Origin: Citrus sinensis
Lineage: Eukaryota > Streptophyta > Magnoliopsida > Sapindales > Rutaceae
Direction: 5' to 3'
Assembly: GCF_022201045.2 (NCBI RefSeq)
Contig: NC_068558.1
Coordinates: 15,901,501-15,965,500 of the forward strand
DNA: 64,000 nt
Shown here: piece by piece, positions 45,842 through 55,444 of the stretch
Layout: every line of letters begins with the position of its first letter
How positions within the stretch are numbered: the stretch's first letter is position 1
Translations under genes and position numbers: made by a program
Notes under the pieces: generated by a model
Databases searched by the model: none
Seen by the model: only the letters and a program-made list of their open reading frames with translations
Told to the model about the DNA's origin: nothing

Positions 45842-47280
45842 TGCCGCCGAAGAAAAACAAAGGTAAAGGTGTTCTCAAAGATACCGAACCTACAAAGAAC
45901 CCCATAGAATCCCAAACTACTCCCTCTAAAGAAAAAATACTTTCTTCTGCCATGCCCATTAAATCCTGGATTGAAATGGTTGGAGAACAACAAGAAACCC
46001 AATACAAATCCATCTCCTCTGAGCAACAAGTCAAAGAGTGGATGGAATCCATTACAAGGTCCCCTGAGCTTATACTTGCCTTACAAGGCATTTCAAAATC
46101 TAAAGCCCTTTCTCAGATCCCTGAGGAAGAAAAACCAACTTCTAAAGAAATTACAAAGTCTTCTTCTCAAAGCCAAACTGTTTTTCTTTCTGGTGAAAGT
46201 TCGTCTTCTCAGATTGTTCTTTCCCAGCCAACTCTTTCAAAGAAAACCTCCGATTGGTATGATAAAACCCATTTTCAAAATGTTTTAACTATGGAAGATG
46301 GATTTTACCACACTGATCATTTCCAAGCAATTTCAAAGTTTTTTCCTAAAGGCTAATTTTTCAAACCATGGGATTTAACAAAACCCCAGCCTTACTATCA
46401 AAGCATTTTAGAAGCCACCGAGTCTGTAAGATTCAAACATTTCTTTCTCAGTGAAACCCATTCTGAGCCGGCCTATTCCACGGCCACTATTCTTAAAGTC
46501 TTGAGCCCAAACCAATGGGGTGACCAACTCCACAAATTTAAAACCTTCCCTCCAAATTTCCAAATGCGTCTACCACACTGCTTGGCCTATTCCTATTGGG
46601 ATTACCAAAAAGCCTGGTTTAACACATTTTTCTTACAAAACCCAAAAAAGTCTCATTCATGGTTATTTTTCTTCAATTCAAAAATAACCGTCCAAAGTCT
46701 TCCTAACTGGTTCCAACAATGGTGGAATTATTTCGGCCCAACACCACAAATCCTAACTCCAAATGCAAACCATTGTCTAAACCTTTTTAAAGCCCATTAT
46801 ACCCCATCAGATTCAGAAAAACGGTTTTCTCCCTTCCTCTGTTTTTGTATAAATTTCTTCCTCCCATGGGTATAGATGTGGGATTTCAAATTTCATACCC
46901 AAGAAAAACAACTCATCATACAAAGAACTTTCAAAGTCAAGTGGTGGTCAAAATTCGATGAACAAACCAAATTGACAGAACCCCTCATTAAAGATTGGCT
47001 TTGTTCAAAAGGCTTTCTACCTCAAACCATTAAAGACCCCAAAGCCCAACAAACCTTCCTAACCCAAAAGTCCAAAGCCCAATCCCTTTTGGCCAGCGCC
47101 AAAACTGAAGATGAGTATTTCAAAGTCATGGAACAACTCCTCATTTCCAGATCAAAGTCCTCAGTAGCTGACACTTCTGAAGACGAAGAAGAAGAAGATG
47201 AAGAGCCATTTATTTCTCTTGGAGAAGAAAATGAAGATGATTGTTTCGGGATTTTCTCTCCGGTAAAGCATTGTAAATAA
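45841..47280 (+). pseudogene. Viral ORF2, function unknown, two premature stops
   Basis: One frame of 480 codons begins at the ATG overlapping the stop of the polymerase ORF (TAATG at 45839-45843). Only two nonsense codons interrupt it (46354-46356 and 46873-46875) and no frameshift is needed. The N-terminus is Lys-rich (MPPKKNKGKG), the middle is rich in aromatic residues (many Trp, Phe and Tyr at about 46500-46870), and the C-terminus is very acidic (DEEEEDEEP). I recognise no domain. A second ORF of unknown role at this place is the mark of florendoviruses. The overlap suggests it was translated by reinitiation. Confidence 0.8.
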
Positions 47281-47420
47281 TAATTTGATTATTTACTTAA
47301 AAAAAAAAACATATTTTCCTTTTCGGGTGTTCCCCTGGACACAAGTGAGAGCGCACATGTCTCTTCACCCGTATAGTATTTCAATCCTTGTACAAAGATT
47401 CTACTATTCAAAGATACGAT

Positions 47421-47517
47421 CCAAAGGTTACTGTGCGCTCAAAACCCCGCTACAGTGAACAATGCAAATTTCCAAAGATTACTGTGCACTCAAAGCTCCG
47501 CTACAGTGAACAGTTTA
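47421..47517 (+). promoter_or_regulatory. Tandem 51-bp repeats upstream of the viral TATA box
   Basis: Two imperfect copies (47421-47471; 47472-47517) beginning CCAAAG(G/A)TTACTGTGC and ending CCGCTACAGTGAACA. Repeated elements just above a pararetroviral TATA box are plausible enhancer sites; the binding factor is unknown. Confidence 0.55.
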
Positions 47518-47525
47518 AAATTTTT

Positions 47526-47533
47526 TATATAAA
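47526..47533 (+). promoter_or_regulatory. TATA box of the viral pregenomic promoter
   Basis: TATATAAA in the non-coding region after ORF2, the position where caulimovirids start the terminally redundant pregenomic RNA. A purine-rich stretch and then a long CT-rich tract follow. Confidence 0.75.
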
Positions 47534-48479
47534 ACCGAGAGGAAGACTTAGACTCCTCAGGTTTTTCATTTTCTCTTCTTCTCTCCCTTCTCTCTAAACT
47601 TCTTCTCTCTTCTCTCTTTTCTCTCCCTCTCTCTCTCTCTCTCTAGACAAAAGAAGTTTTCTGTATTCAAGGAATTTTACTAATCGGCTAAGTTCCTTGT
47701 TTTCAGAATTTTTCTGGAATCTCTCTTGTAATCTCTTAAAGCTGTCAGATCAAAAGAAATAAATGTAATTATTCAAAGCAATTTAATTTCCGCACTTTAA
47801 ATTTCAGCAATTTAAATTTCTGCAATTTACTTTTATGTAACATTTAAATTTCCGCAATTTACATTTAAAGCATTTAAATTTCAATCTTTTAAAGCTTTCT
47901 ATGCATGCTCTGCAGACTGATCTGTATCAGATCTGCCATATAAATTATACGTTCCTCTGAGGCAAAGAGATCAGATCTCGATCCTCAGTTGTAAAATCTT
48001 TTCTTCTCCCTCCATTCCTTTAGAGCACCATTTCCGGGAACCGGATCTGGTACTGTGTTTGTACCCAAGCCTTTAGATGTATGTGTTGCTAGGCTTGCTA
48101 AAGAATTTAATAAAGATTTGGTAAATTGTTTAAAATCTGACAACCGCGTTTAAAGAACTTAATTATTATTTGGTAAAGCAAAATTAAGTTGGTATATCGG
48201 CTGGAAACCCGAACGTGCGGGCTATTGATCTGTTCTAAGTCAGATCTGGGTCCAAAGGCATATTCCCTTCTGCATCGATCTGGTTTAACAACGCCACATA
48301 CTAATTTAATAAATATATAACCTGACCAACCGCGATCCAAAGAAAATCTATTTAATCTAAAGTTGGTAACCTAATTTAAAATTTGACAAAGCAATTCCAC
48401 TCCAAGCATTGATTTTATTCGAATTTCTTATTAATTAATTGTTCAGAAAGCACATCCATCCTTCGATCCTATTTTCTTC
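47534..48479 (+). other. Viral leader and poly(A) region
   Basis: Contains a CT-rich tract (about 47566-47647), a candidate poly(A) signal AATAAA (47758-47763, about 230 bases past the TATA box, which would give a short RNA redundancy), and an AT-rich repeat array of TTTAAATTTC(C/T)GCAATTTA units (47781-47893). It runs up to the primer site and has no ORF of note. Confidence 0.65.
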
Positions 48480-48483
48480 TGGT

Positions 48484-48487
<4 letters not shown>
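48476..48487 (+). repeat. Terminal repeat of the viral genome end
   Basis: CTTCTGGTATCA, identical to 40041-40052, includes the first eight bases of the primer site. The viral copy therefore ends at the same genome point where it starts. Confidence 0.9.

Positions 48488-48522
<35 letters not shown>
48487..48522. repeat. (AT)18 microsatellite at the right host-virus junction
   Basis: 36 bases of pure AT directly after the viral end. The left junction also has a TA run (39650-39665). Confidence 0.95.
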
Positions 48523-48526
<4 letters not shown>

Positions 48527-48873
48527 TTATATATTGTTTTTTGAAGCACAATTTATGTTTATTTGTGAATTATGCTCTCCCATGTGTGAATATATTTGTG
48601 TTCTACCTCTGAATTACATGCAATATCTCTGTATTGTTGTAGCACCTCTGGACTTTGATCAAAGTGGCACACACACATTTTGGACAGAATGCAGCCTAAG
48701 TCTAGAACTGAACTGCTATGGCTATTTTGCATGATTAAGAGTGTGATCTGAAGGTGGAAGAATCCTTGCAACTTTGATGATAAAGCTGAGCTATTTGTTG
48801 CATGATTGGGTGATTGAAGTGTTAGCATTATTGTCATTACTTAAAGACAAGTAATGGTTTAAGTTTGGGGGTG
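48523..48873 (+). mobile_element. Athila 3' UTR, right part, with polypurine tract
   Basis: Resumes the 3' UTR interrupted at 39640 (compare 17519-17860 on the minus strand). It ends with AAGTTTGGGGGTG (48861-48873), the plus-strand primer site next to the 3' LTR. Confidence 0.85.
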
Positions 48874-50276
48874 TGATAACTCTATTAAATGAGAGTTATT
48901 ATGGCAATTCTAGAATTAAATCAATATTACTTAGAGAGTAAATGATGTGTTTCTATTGTATTTTTGTTACATTTTGCATAAACATTCATTTTACTTTAGT
49001 CTCAATAAATTTTACTTAATTTAGAATAATTTGTGCTTAAATTGTGTGCATAATTGTAGGTGTCCAGAAGCTTATATCTCATTGAAGGAGTGCTGATGCA
49101 ATAGGCTTGCAAAAATGAAAAAGAACATGGCTACAAAAGAATTTAAACAAATTTGGAACAATGTAGTGCTGTAGCCATTACTGTAGCAACCATTGCTGTA
49201 GCAATCCTGGAACAACGACAGAGAAAACTTAGCACGGGATACTTGCAGAATCGAGATCTGCAGTTTCCTAATCTGACTTATGCACGCCTTAGGCTTTTGT
49301 TTACCCTAGTTTTCAGTTATAAAAGGAGCAAGCATCATATGGTAAAGGAGGCGGTGAATTAACATCGAATAAATCAAGAGGAAAAGAAGGAAAAATCAGA
49401 ATTCAAAGGAGAGCAAGTTTGCACCAGTGAAGAGATCAGCAGAACTATTTGGATTCAATTTTCATCGTTCTTTACTTGTCCCTTTCTTACTCTTTGATTG
49501 AATCGATGAATTTCATGGCTGATACTTTGCTGTTTGTTTTTCTTTTCCAAAGTATGAACTAAATTTGATTGAAGTTGAGTGACAAACAATCGCAATGGGT
49601 TTTTTACTGTTCTTATGAGTTGTTGAAAGATTGTTGTAGCATTTTGCTCTAATAGCTTATATTATAATCATTATTTCGGTTGACCTCTCATTTAATGGTT
49701 CAAGTTAAGAGAAAGCCGCAAAAAGACCTATATTAGTGGAAATTATTAGAGTAATACTTGATCTTAATTTAAGTTTCCTAAATTGAGTTTAACGTGAGTC
49801 TCAAAATAGCCACACTTGAGTTAAGATTTGTGAAGAACTAGATATAGGGATTCATCTTGTAGGGTAGAGGGGGTGTATGTTCATAATGTCATACCTTAGG
49901 TGAAATAACAACTGGTCATTGTTAGGGTGCTTAAGGGTATAAGAAGTCCAACAAGCGACAGCTGAGGATGCAAAATAATTCTGCTCATGAAGAGAGTTTG
50001 ATCATTTAGCTACCTCATTCTCTTTAAATTCTTCTTTACGTAATTCATCTAATTTACTTTATTAGTACATTTATTTTATTAAAATTGTGAATTTCGGTAG
50101 TAATCAACTTCAATTAGATTTCTCTTTAAATAAAAGAAGTTTGCACTATCGTGATTACTGTAGTATTTCTAGTAACATCAGTCCCTATAGAGACGATCTT
50201 GAATATTCATCACTTTATAACTTGTTGTGTACATTTGCATATCACATCAATAACAATTGAGTTAAATTAACCAACA
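48874..50276 (+). mobile_element. 3' LTR of the nested Athila element
   Basis: TGATAACTCTATTAAATGAG ... TTAACCAACA, 1403 bp. TATA box TATAAAAG at 49318-49325. It is shorter than the 5' LTR mainly through a loss of about 60 bp near 49985. Confidence 0.92.
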
Positions 50277-50281
50277 ATGTG
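50277..50281 (+). repeat. Target-site duplication ATGTG (right)
   Basis: Matches 30862-30866. Confidence 0.85.
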
Positions 50282-51690
50282 TTAGAAGCCAAGATTACGA
50301 AAGAAGATGTGAATGTGGCTATAAAAGATTCTGACATTGAGACATTGTATAAAAGGTTTGGTCACATTGGTGAAAAGGGGTTAGAAACTCTTGCCATAAA
50401 AGGATTTCTACCCAGCTTCTCAGATATATCCCTCAAGACTTTTGCTTATTCCTTAGCTGGAAAAACACATAGAGTAGCTTTTAAAAGGTTTTCTCAATCT
50501 AAAAAGTCGTAAATCCTTGATTTGATTCACACTGATTTTTGCATGATGTAAAGTAGATTAATTGGAGGTGCACTTTATTTTCTGACTTTTATTGATGACT
50601 ATTCTACAAAGGTGTGGGCTTTTGCTTTGAAATCTAAAGATCAAGTGCTTGATATATTTAAGTTCTTCCATACTTATTTTGAGAGAGAGATGAGAAGAAA
50701 ATTAAAATGCGTCAGGGTAGATAATGGTGGTGAGTATAGAAGGCCATTTGACCAGTATTGCAGATCCCATAGAATTAAACTTGAGAATACTGTACCAAAA
50801 ACCCCACAGTAGAATGGTATTGCAGAAAGGATGAACAGAACAATTGAAAAAAGGGCCAGGTGTATGCCTTCTGATGCCAAGCTTTATAAATCCTTCTGGG
50901 CAGAGACTATGCGTTCTGTAGTTGACTTGATTAACTTTTCTCCTTCAGCTCCATTGATGGTGATGTACCTGAGAGAGTTTGGACTAAAATATATGTTTCT
51001 TATAAATACTTGAGAGTGTTTGGTTATAGAGCATATATTCACATTTATAAGGATAAAAGATCAAAGCTTGATGACAAAGCCAAAGAATGCATTTTCTTAG
51101 GCTATGGGCATGACGAATTTGGGTACAGATTATGGGATCCAGTGCCAAGAAAATTTATCAGAAGTAAACATGTTGTGTTCCTCGAAGATCAAATAGTTAG
51201 TGATGCAGAGAATAGTGATGAGTCTCAGTCATCTCTAAAGATTCCTATTATTCCAACTTTAGTTTCTCCATCTATAGTTCATAATGATCATGGAGGAGCT
51301 GGAGAGGATAGTAATGATGGTCCAGCAGAACTAGTTGACCAGGCACCTCCAGAACCACCTGCACCACCAATTGAGCCTGAATTGAGAAGATTTACTAGAG
51401 AACGGTGACCTTCCACCAGATATCCTCCACATGAGTATATGATGCTTACAGATGAATGGGAGCTATAATATTTTGAAGAAGTCATGTTTCACCAGCATAA
51501 AAGTGAATGGGTTAAAGCCATGCAAGAGGAGATGAAATTATTGAATGAAAACCACACTTATAACTTAGTAAAGCTTCCTAAGGCAAAAGAGGCACTGAAG
51601 AACAAATGGGTTTACAAGTTGAAAACTGAAATAACTCACAACAACGGTATAAGGCTAGACTGGTTGATGGGGTACCTAGCAACTTCTTGT
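50282..51690 (+). pseudogene. Ty1/copia polyprotein, right half (integrase to start of RT)
   Basis: Continues the gene broken at 30866. In order: the degenerate integrase zinc finger (YKRFGHIGEKGLETL; the Cys pair is replaced in FAYSLAGKTHR), the integrase core (FIDDYSTKVWAFALKSKDQV, VRVDNGGEYRRPFDQYCRSH, a stop where Gln is expected at 50811, then NGIAERMNRTIEKRARCM), the C-terminal part RVFGYRAYIHIYKDKRSKLD with the KECIFLGYG motif, a Pro/Glu-rich linker, and the first reverse transcriptase motif (KNKWVYKLKTE). It ends at a join to reversed Athila sequence near 51690. Several stops and frame changes. Confidence 0.88.
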
Positions 51691-53332
51691 TGTGTGGGCT
51701 GATCAGACTTTGCTTTCTTAGTTTCTAATTCTTCTGATGTTTGCATTGTTGCAGCATATACGGAGGGTTGTGCCTTTTTACGCTTGTTGGATGCCCTAAG
51801 AGTTCGGCTAAGAGATTTGATGGGAGGTTGCTGAGTAGTGCTTACTGTAGCAATTTCCCCAGATGTGATTTTAGCAATAATATCAAGGAAACTCTTATTT
51901 GCTTCGTCAGTTTTTGTAGCCCTGGTATCAGCTGCTTTAATTTCTGCATCAATATCATCTTGATCATTGTCTGATTCTCCATCAGTCAGAACTTTTTGTT
52001 TGCCTTTACTTAGAAATACTGTAATCGGGGGTTCATCATCCTACCCATCCTATGTCTCATCTTCGTCAACTTTTATGATGTGCTTCTTTCTACGTTTATG
52101 AGGTACTACTGGAGGTGCCTCATCCTTCTGCGTTGCTGATTCGTCTTCTGTACTATGTTCCTCCTCTATTTCTTCTTATTCTTTTTCCTTCTTCTCTTTC
52201 TTTTCCTCTGCTGGTGGTGGGTCTTTTTCAGATTTTAATTCTTCTTCACTCTCTGATGTTGCCTCAGCTACTGGAGCATCCCTTATTAATGTTTGGAAAT
52301 TAAACGGCTACAACAAGGAGTCATGGAAGTCTTTGTTCTTTTTCTTCATGTAGACTGCAAACTAATGTCTATGGTTTTCAAGGTGCATTAAATAATTTCT
52401 GAATCTTTGATTTTGTTCTTTCTATGCGTGTACACATTCATTGATGGTGTCACTTAATTCTTGCAGCTTCATCTCAATGCCAGTAATATTCATTGCTCTG
52501 GTCACAACAACATAATCTAGTGTTGCTGCAGCAGTAGTTTCCCTAGCAATTCTTTTAACAATTCGAGCAGTAAGAGCTCATTCATTCTTAATGCTTTCAT
52601 CTTTTGCTGATATTTTCACCTGAAATACCAGACAAATCCTAGTAATGAGTGAAGGAAACAACAAAGCAGTAGTCTTGTGATTTTTCATGGCACACTCTCT
52701 AATCTCCCTCTCTATAATTTTCCTCACATCAATTGGTAGACCCTTGAAAATGGCATATAATAGGTAAGATTTTCATGGGATACGGTGGTGGTGTATGTGG
52801 TGGGTATCAATCGAGATTTTAGAAAATTTCCCCACACTTTGGCTACTGGTTTCAAGTCAATTCTATTCACTCCTCTGCTTTCTTCATTCAACCATGAACT
52901 ACCCTCCACCATAAGGATTTTAAGCACATCACTCCACTTCTTAGCAGTCATATTCTCAACCATTTCTGAATACTCACAATCAATATCATATGGTAAATTA
53001 TAAAAAGCATTTATTACCCTCGGATCGAAAGGGACTTGAACATTTCTTACCACTATTGTGCATTGGTCCTGCCGTAACTTATTGGAGTAAAATTCCTTAG
53101 TGATTGGGAGCACAAGGTCTCGTGGGTGAGTGCAAAAATCTAGCCATCTTTTCTTTGCTACAGCAGCATAGATTGTGTTGATTGTTCCTGATGGTTGTTG
53201 AGGGAATTGAAAATCGTTTTCCTCTAAAATCTTCTTAGGCTCTATAAATTCTTCAAATTTATCCTCGGCTTTGTAACTATGGAAGCGTGATGGGTCCTTT
53301 AGTCGAGCAGCTGTCTTCTTGTACCTCGTCAT
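51691..53332 (-). pseudogene. Third Athila coding region (plant transposon-protein domain)
   Basis: Open for 202 codons from ATG 53332 to 52724. The sequence MTRYKKTAARLKDPSRF, KKRWLDFCTHPRDLVLPITK, VRNVQVPFDPRVINAFYNLP and VKVWGNFLKSRLIPTTYTTT-like matches the plant-specific domain found in Athila downstream ORFs (annotated in databases as a putative plant transposon protein). Its role is unknown. After a stop at about 52724 the charged Ser/Pro-rich tail continues with further breaks to 51691, where copia begins. The start is supported by the cognate ATG at 37739. No signal peptide or transmembrane segment is visible. Confidence 0.8.
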
Positions 53333-54020
53333 TGCTAGAGCAACAAAACTGACTTATTGGATACCTAAAAAAGAAAAAACTCGTGAAAGGGACTCTAAAG
53401 TATGTGGAGAACTGTGGACTAGAAGAGAAAGAATTTGGATAAGAATGAAAAGAAGCATAGGGAAACCCTAATTTATAGGTGACGGTAAAATAGAAAAAAA
53501 ATAATTAATGAGGTAAATTTCGAAATTGTATTTGAAATTTAAAATAAATCCACATTTACGTTCGGGAATTTAGGGATTATGTAATCCATTCTTATTTTTT
53601 ATCTTGATTTCTTGAGCCATCTATCAAAAATTTACTCCTAACGGTGCAAAAATACTTTCCATAGTTATGTCACTATAATAGTAAGAGTCATTGCTACAAC
53701 AAGTAATCTGGTGCTGCAACAACTGCGATAAAGTCCCCAGTTTGATGAGAACCACTGTTCAACTGTCATATAAAGTGTAATGCTGCAACAACTCGTGTTA
53801 GTGTTTTATCCAAAAAAAATTTAATTATTATTTATACATGCTGCAATAAAATAATAGACATAAATAAATTAGATAAAAACTTCAAAATATCAACAACCGT
53901 AAAGAAAAACATGAAAACTAAATTTAATGTTAAAGGAAAAATTGAAATAACTCCCTTAATCATTAGGTTGCCTCCCAATTAGCGCTTTATTTAAGGTCTT
54001 TCAGTCTGACCTCCCTTAAT
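53333..54020 (-). other. Athila spacer between integrase and the third coding region
   Basis: AT-rich, non-coding; the counterpart of 37031-37738. Confidence 0.6.
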
Positions 54021-54023
54021 TGC

Positions 54024-55300
54024 TCAAACTGGATTTGTGAGGCACAAATCCTCCCTTGAATGGTGCAAATCATCATTAATATAGTGTTTCACCCGCTGCC
54101 CATTTACCATAAATTCAATGCTAGTTCTCTCATCTTTGAGGTCCACAGCCCCATGAGGATGGATTTTGATAAGTCCAAAAGGCCCTGACCATCTAGACTT
54201 TAACTTTCCTTTAAAAAGCTTTGATCTAGAGTTGTAGAGCAAAACTCGTTGACCTAGAATTAAATCCCTTTGCTGGATACGTTTATCATGCCATTGTTTT
54301 GTTTTGTCTTTGCAAATCCTTGCGTTATCATAAGAGAACTATCTTAACTCTTTAAACTCACAAAGTTAAAACTTCATATGCTCTGCTGCAACATGCATGT
54401 CCATGTTCAGTTGTTTTAGCGCCCAATATTCTTTATGCTCTAGCTCCAGTGGCAAATAGCAAGCTTTGCCATATATAATTTTGTATGGAGACATGCCAAG
54501 TAGTGTTTTGTAAGCTGTGCGATATGCCTGTAAGGAATCATGTAATCTAAAAGACCAATATTTTCTAGTAGGGTTCACCACTTTTTCTAAAATCCTTTTT
54601 ATTTCCTTATTGGACACTTCTAGCTGACCATTAGATTGAGGGTGATATATTGTAGCAACCTTGTGCTTAATTCTATATTTGGCCAATGCTGCAACAAATA
54701 TTCTGTTGCAAAAATGAGTGCTTTCATCACTGATGATGGCTCTAAGAGTCCCAAATCTTGTGAAAATGTTCTTTTGAATTAATCTCACCACGACTTTGGC
54801 ATCATTTGTTGGTAGTGCTACAACTTCCGCCCATTTGAACACATAGTTTACAGCAACTAAAATGTATAAATCCCAAAAAGAGGGTGGGAATGGACCCATG
54901 AAATCCATCCCCCCAACATCAAATAGCTCAACTTCTAAAATGTTGGTTAATGGCACTTCATGTTTTTTAGAGATGTTCCCTGTTATTTGGCACCTGTCAC
55001 AATATTTAACGAACTCATAAGTATCTTTAAAAATAAAGGGTCAGTAATAACCTGATTGTATAACTTTTTTGTTGTTGTTCTGTGGCCTCCAAAATGTCCT
55101 TCATATGCTACAACATAACATGATTGCAGTATGTTTGAAATTTCTTCATCAGATACATATCTTCTGATCATATAGTCTGAGCATATCTTGTATAAATAAG
55201 GTTCATCCAACTGATACCTTCTAACATCATTAAGAAATCTCTTCTTCTGCTGGTAACTCAGATCAGGTGGTAACAATCCACTCACCAAGTAATTAGTAAA
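54024..55300 (-). pseudogene. Athila integrase
   Basis: Zinc-finger region at 55288-54983 (VVAYEGHFGGHRTTTKKLYN). The catalytic core is open at 54956-54366: first Asp in [13 protein letters not shown], second Asp in [11 protein letters not shown], and the Glu motif [20 protein letters not shown] with the Glu present. The C-terminal domain is at 54242-54024 (KLKSRWSGPFGL, HGAVDLKDERTSIEF). The core is more complete than in the forward copy (36020-37030). Stops separate the three parts. Confidence 0.9.
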
Positions 55301-55444
55301 ATCTACATACCATGGAAGCCCATATTATTGTAGCATATGTGTATGCTTTAACATTAACAATTGCTCATCAGGAAATGTCTCTATGATCTCTTGCTTGATT
55401 AGAGTGCTTTCACCTGCTTCCAGCCTTAAAAGATGAAATTCTCC

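Larger units (their letters stand above)
39641..48522 (+). mobile_element. Endogenous pararetrovirus (Caulimoviridae, florendovirus type), one genome length
   Basis: Dead integrated copy of a plant DNA reverse-transcribing virus. It has a tRNA-Met primer site, then movement protein, coat protein with zinc knuckle, protease, reverse transcriptase-RNase H and a separate second ORF starting in the overlap TAATG, then a promoter region. No LTRs and no integrase are present, which excludes an LTR element. The layout of one long ORF plus a second downstream ORF, and insertion at TA-rich DNA, fit what is known of endogenous florendoviruses. Primer site to primer site spans 8435 bp. All reading frames carry stops or shifts. 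Confidence 0.85.
30867..50276 (+). mobile_element. Athila-type Ty3/gypsy element, both LTRs, split by a pararetrovirus
   Basis: Order: LTR, tRNA-Asp primer site, gag, protease, reverse transcriptase (RNase H deleted), integrase, a third coding region typical of Athila, 3' UTR, polypurine tract, LTR. A 5-bp duplication flanks it. With the 8.9-kb viral insertion removed it is about 10.5 kb. The LTRs differ at about 25 places in the first 310 bp, mostly transitions, so the insertion is old. Confidence 0.92.

Noticed and set aside
40599-47280. Active virus or a functional viral protein
   Set aside because: Movement and coat regions need several frameshifts, and the polymerase and ORF2 frames each have two stops; this is a dead copy.
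40045-48487. LTR retrotransposon instead of a pararetrovirus
   Set aside because: No LTRs, no integrase after RNase H, a movement-protein region at the front, and a single promoter region after the last ORF.
51738-52320. Plus-strand frames in the 51.7-52.3 kb region as genes
   Set aside because: They are antisense to the charged tail of the third Athila coding region.
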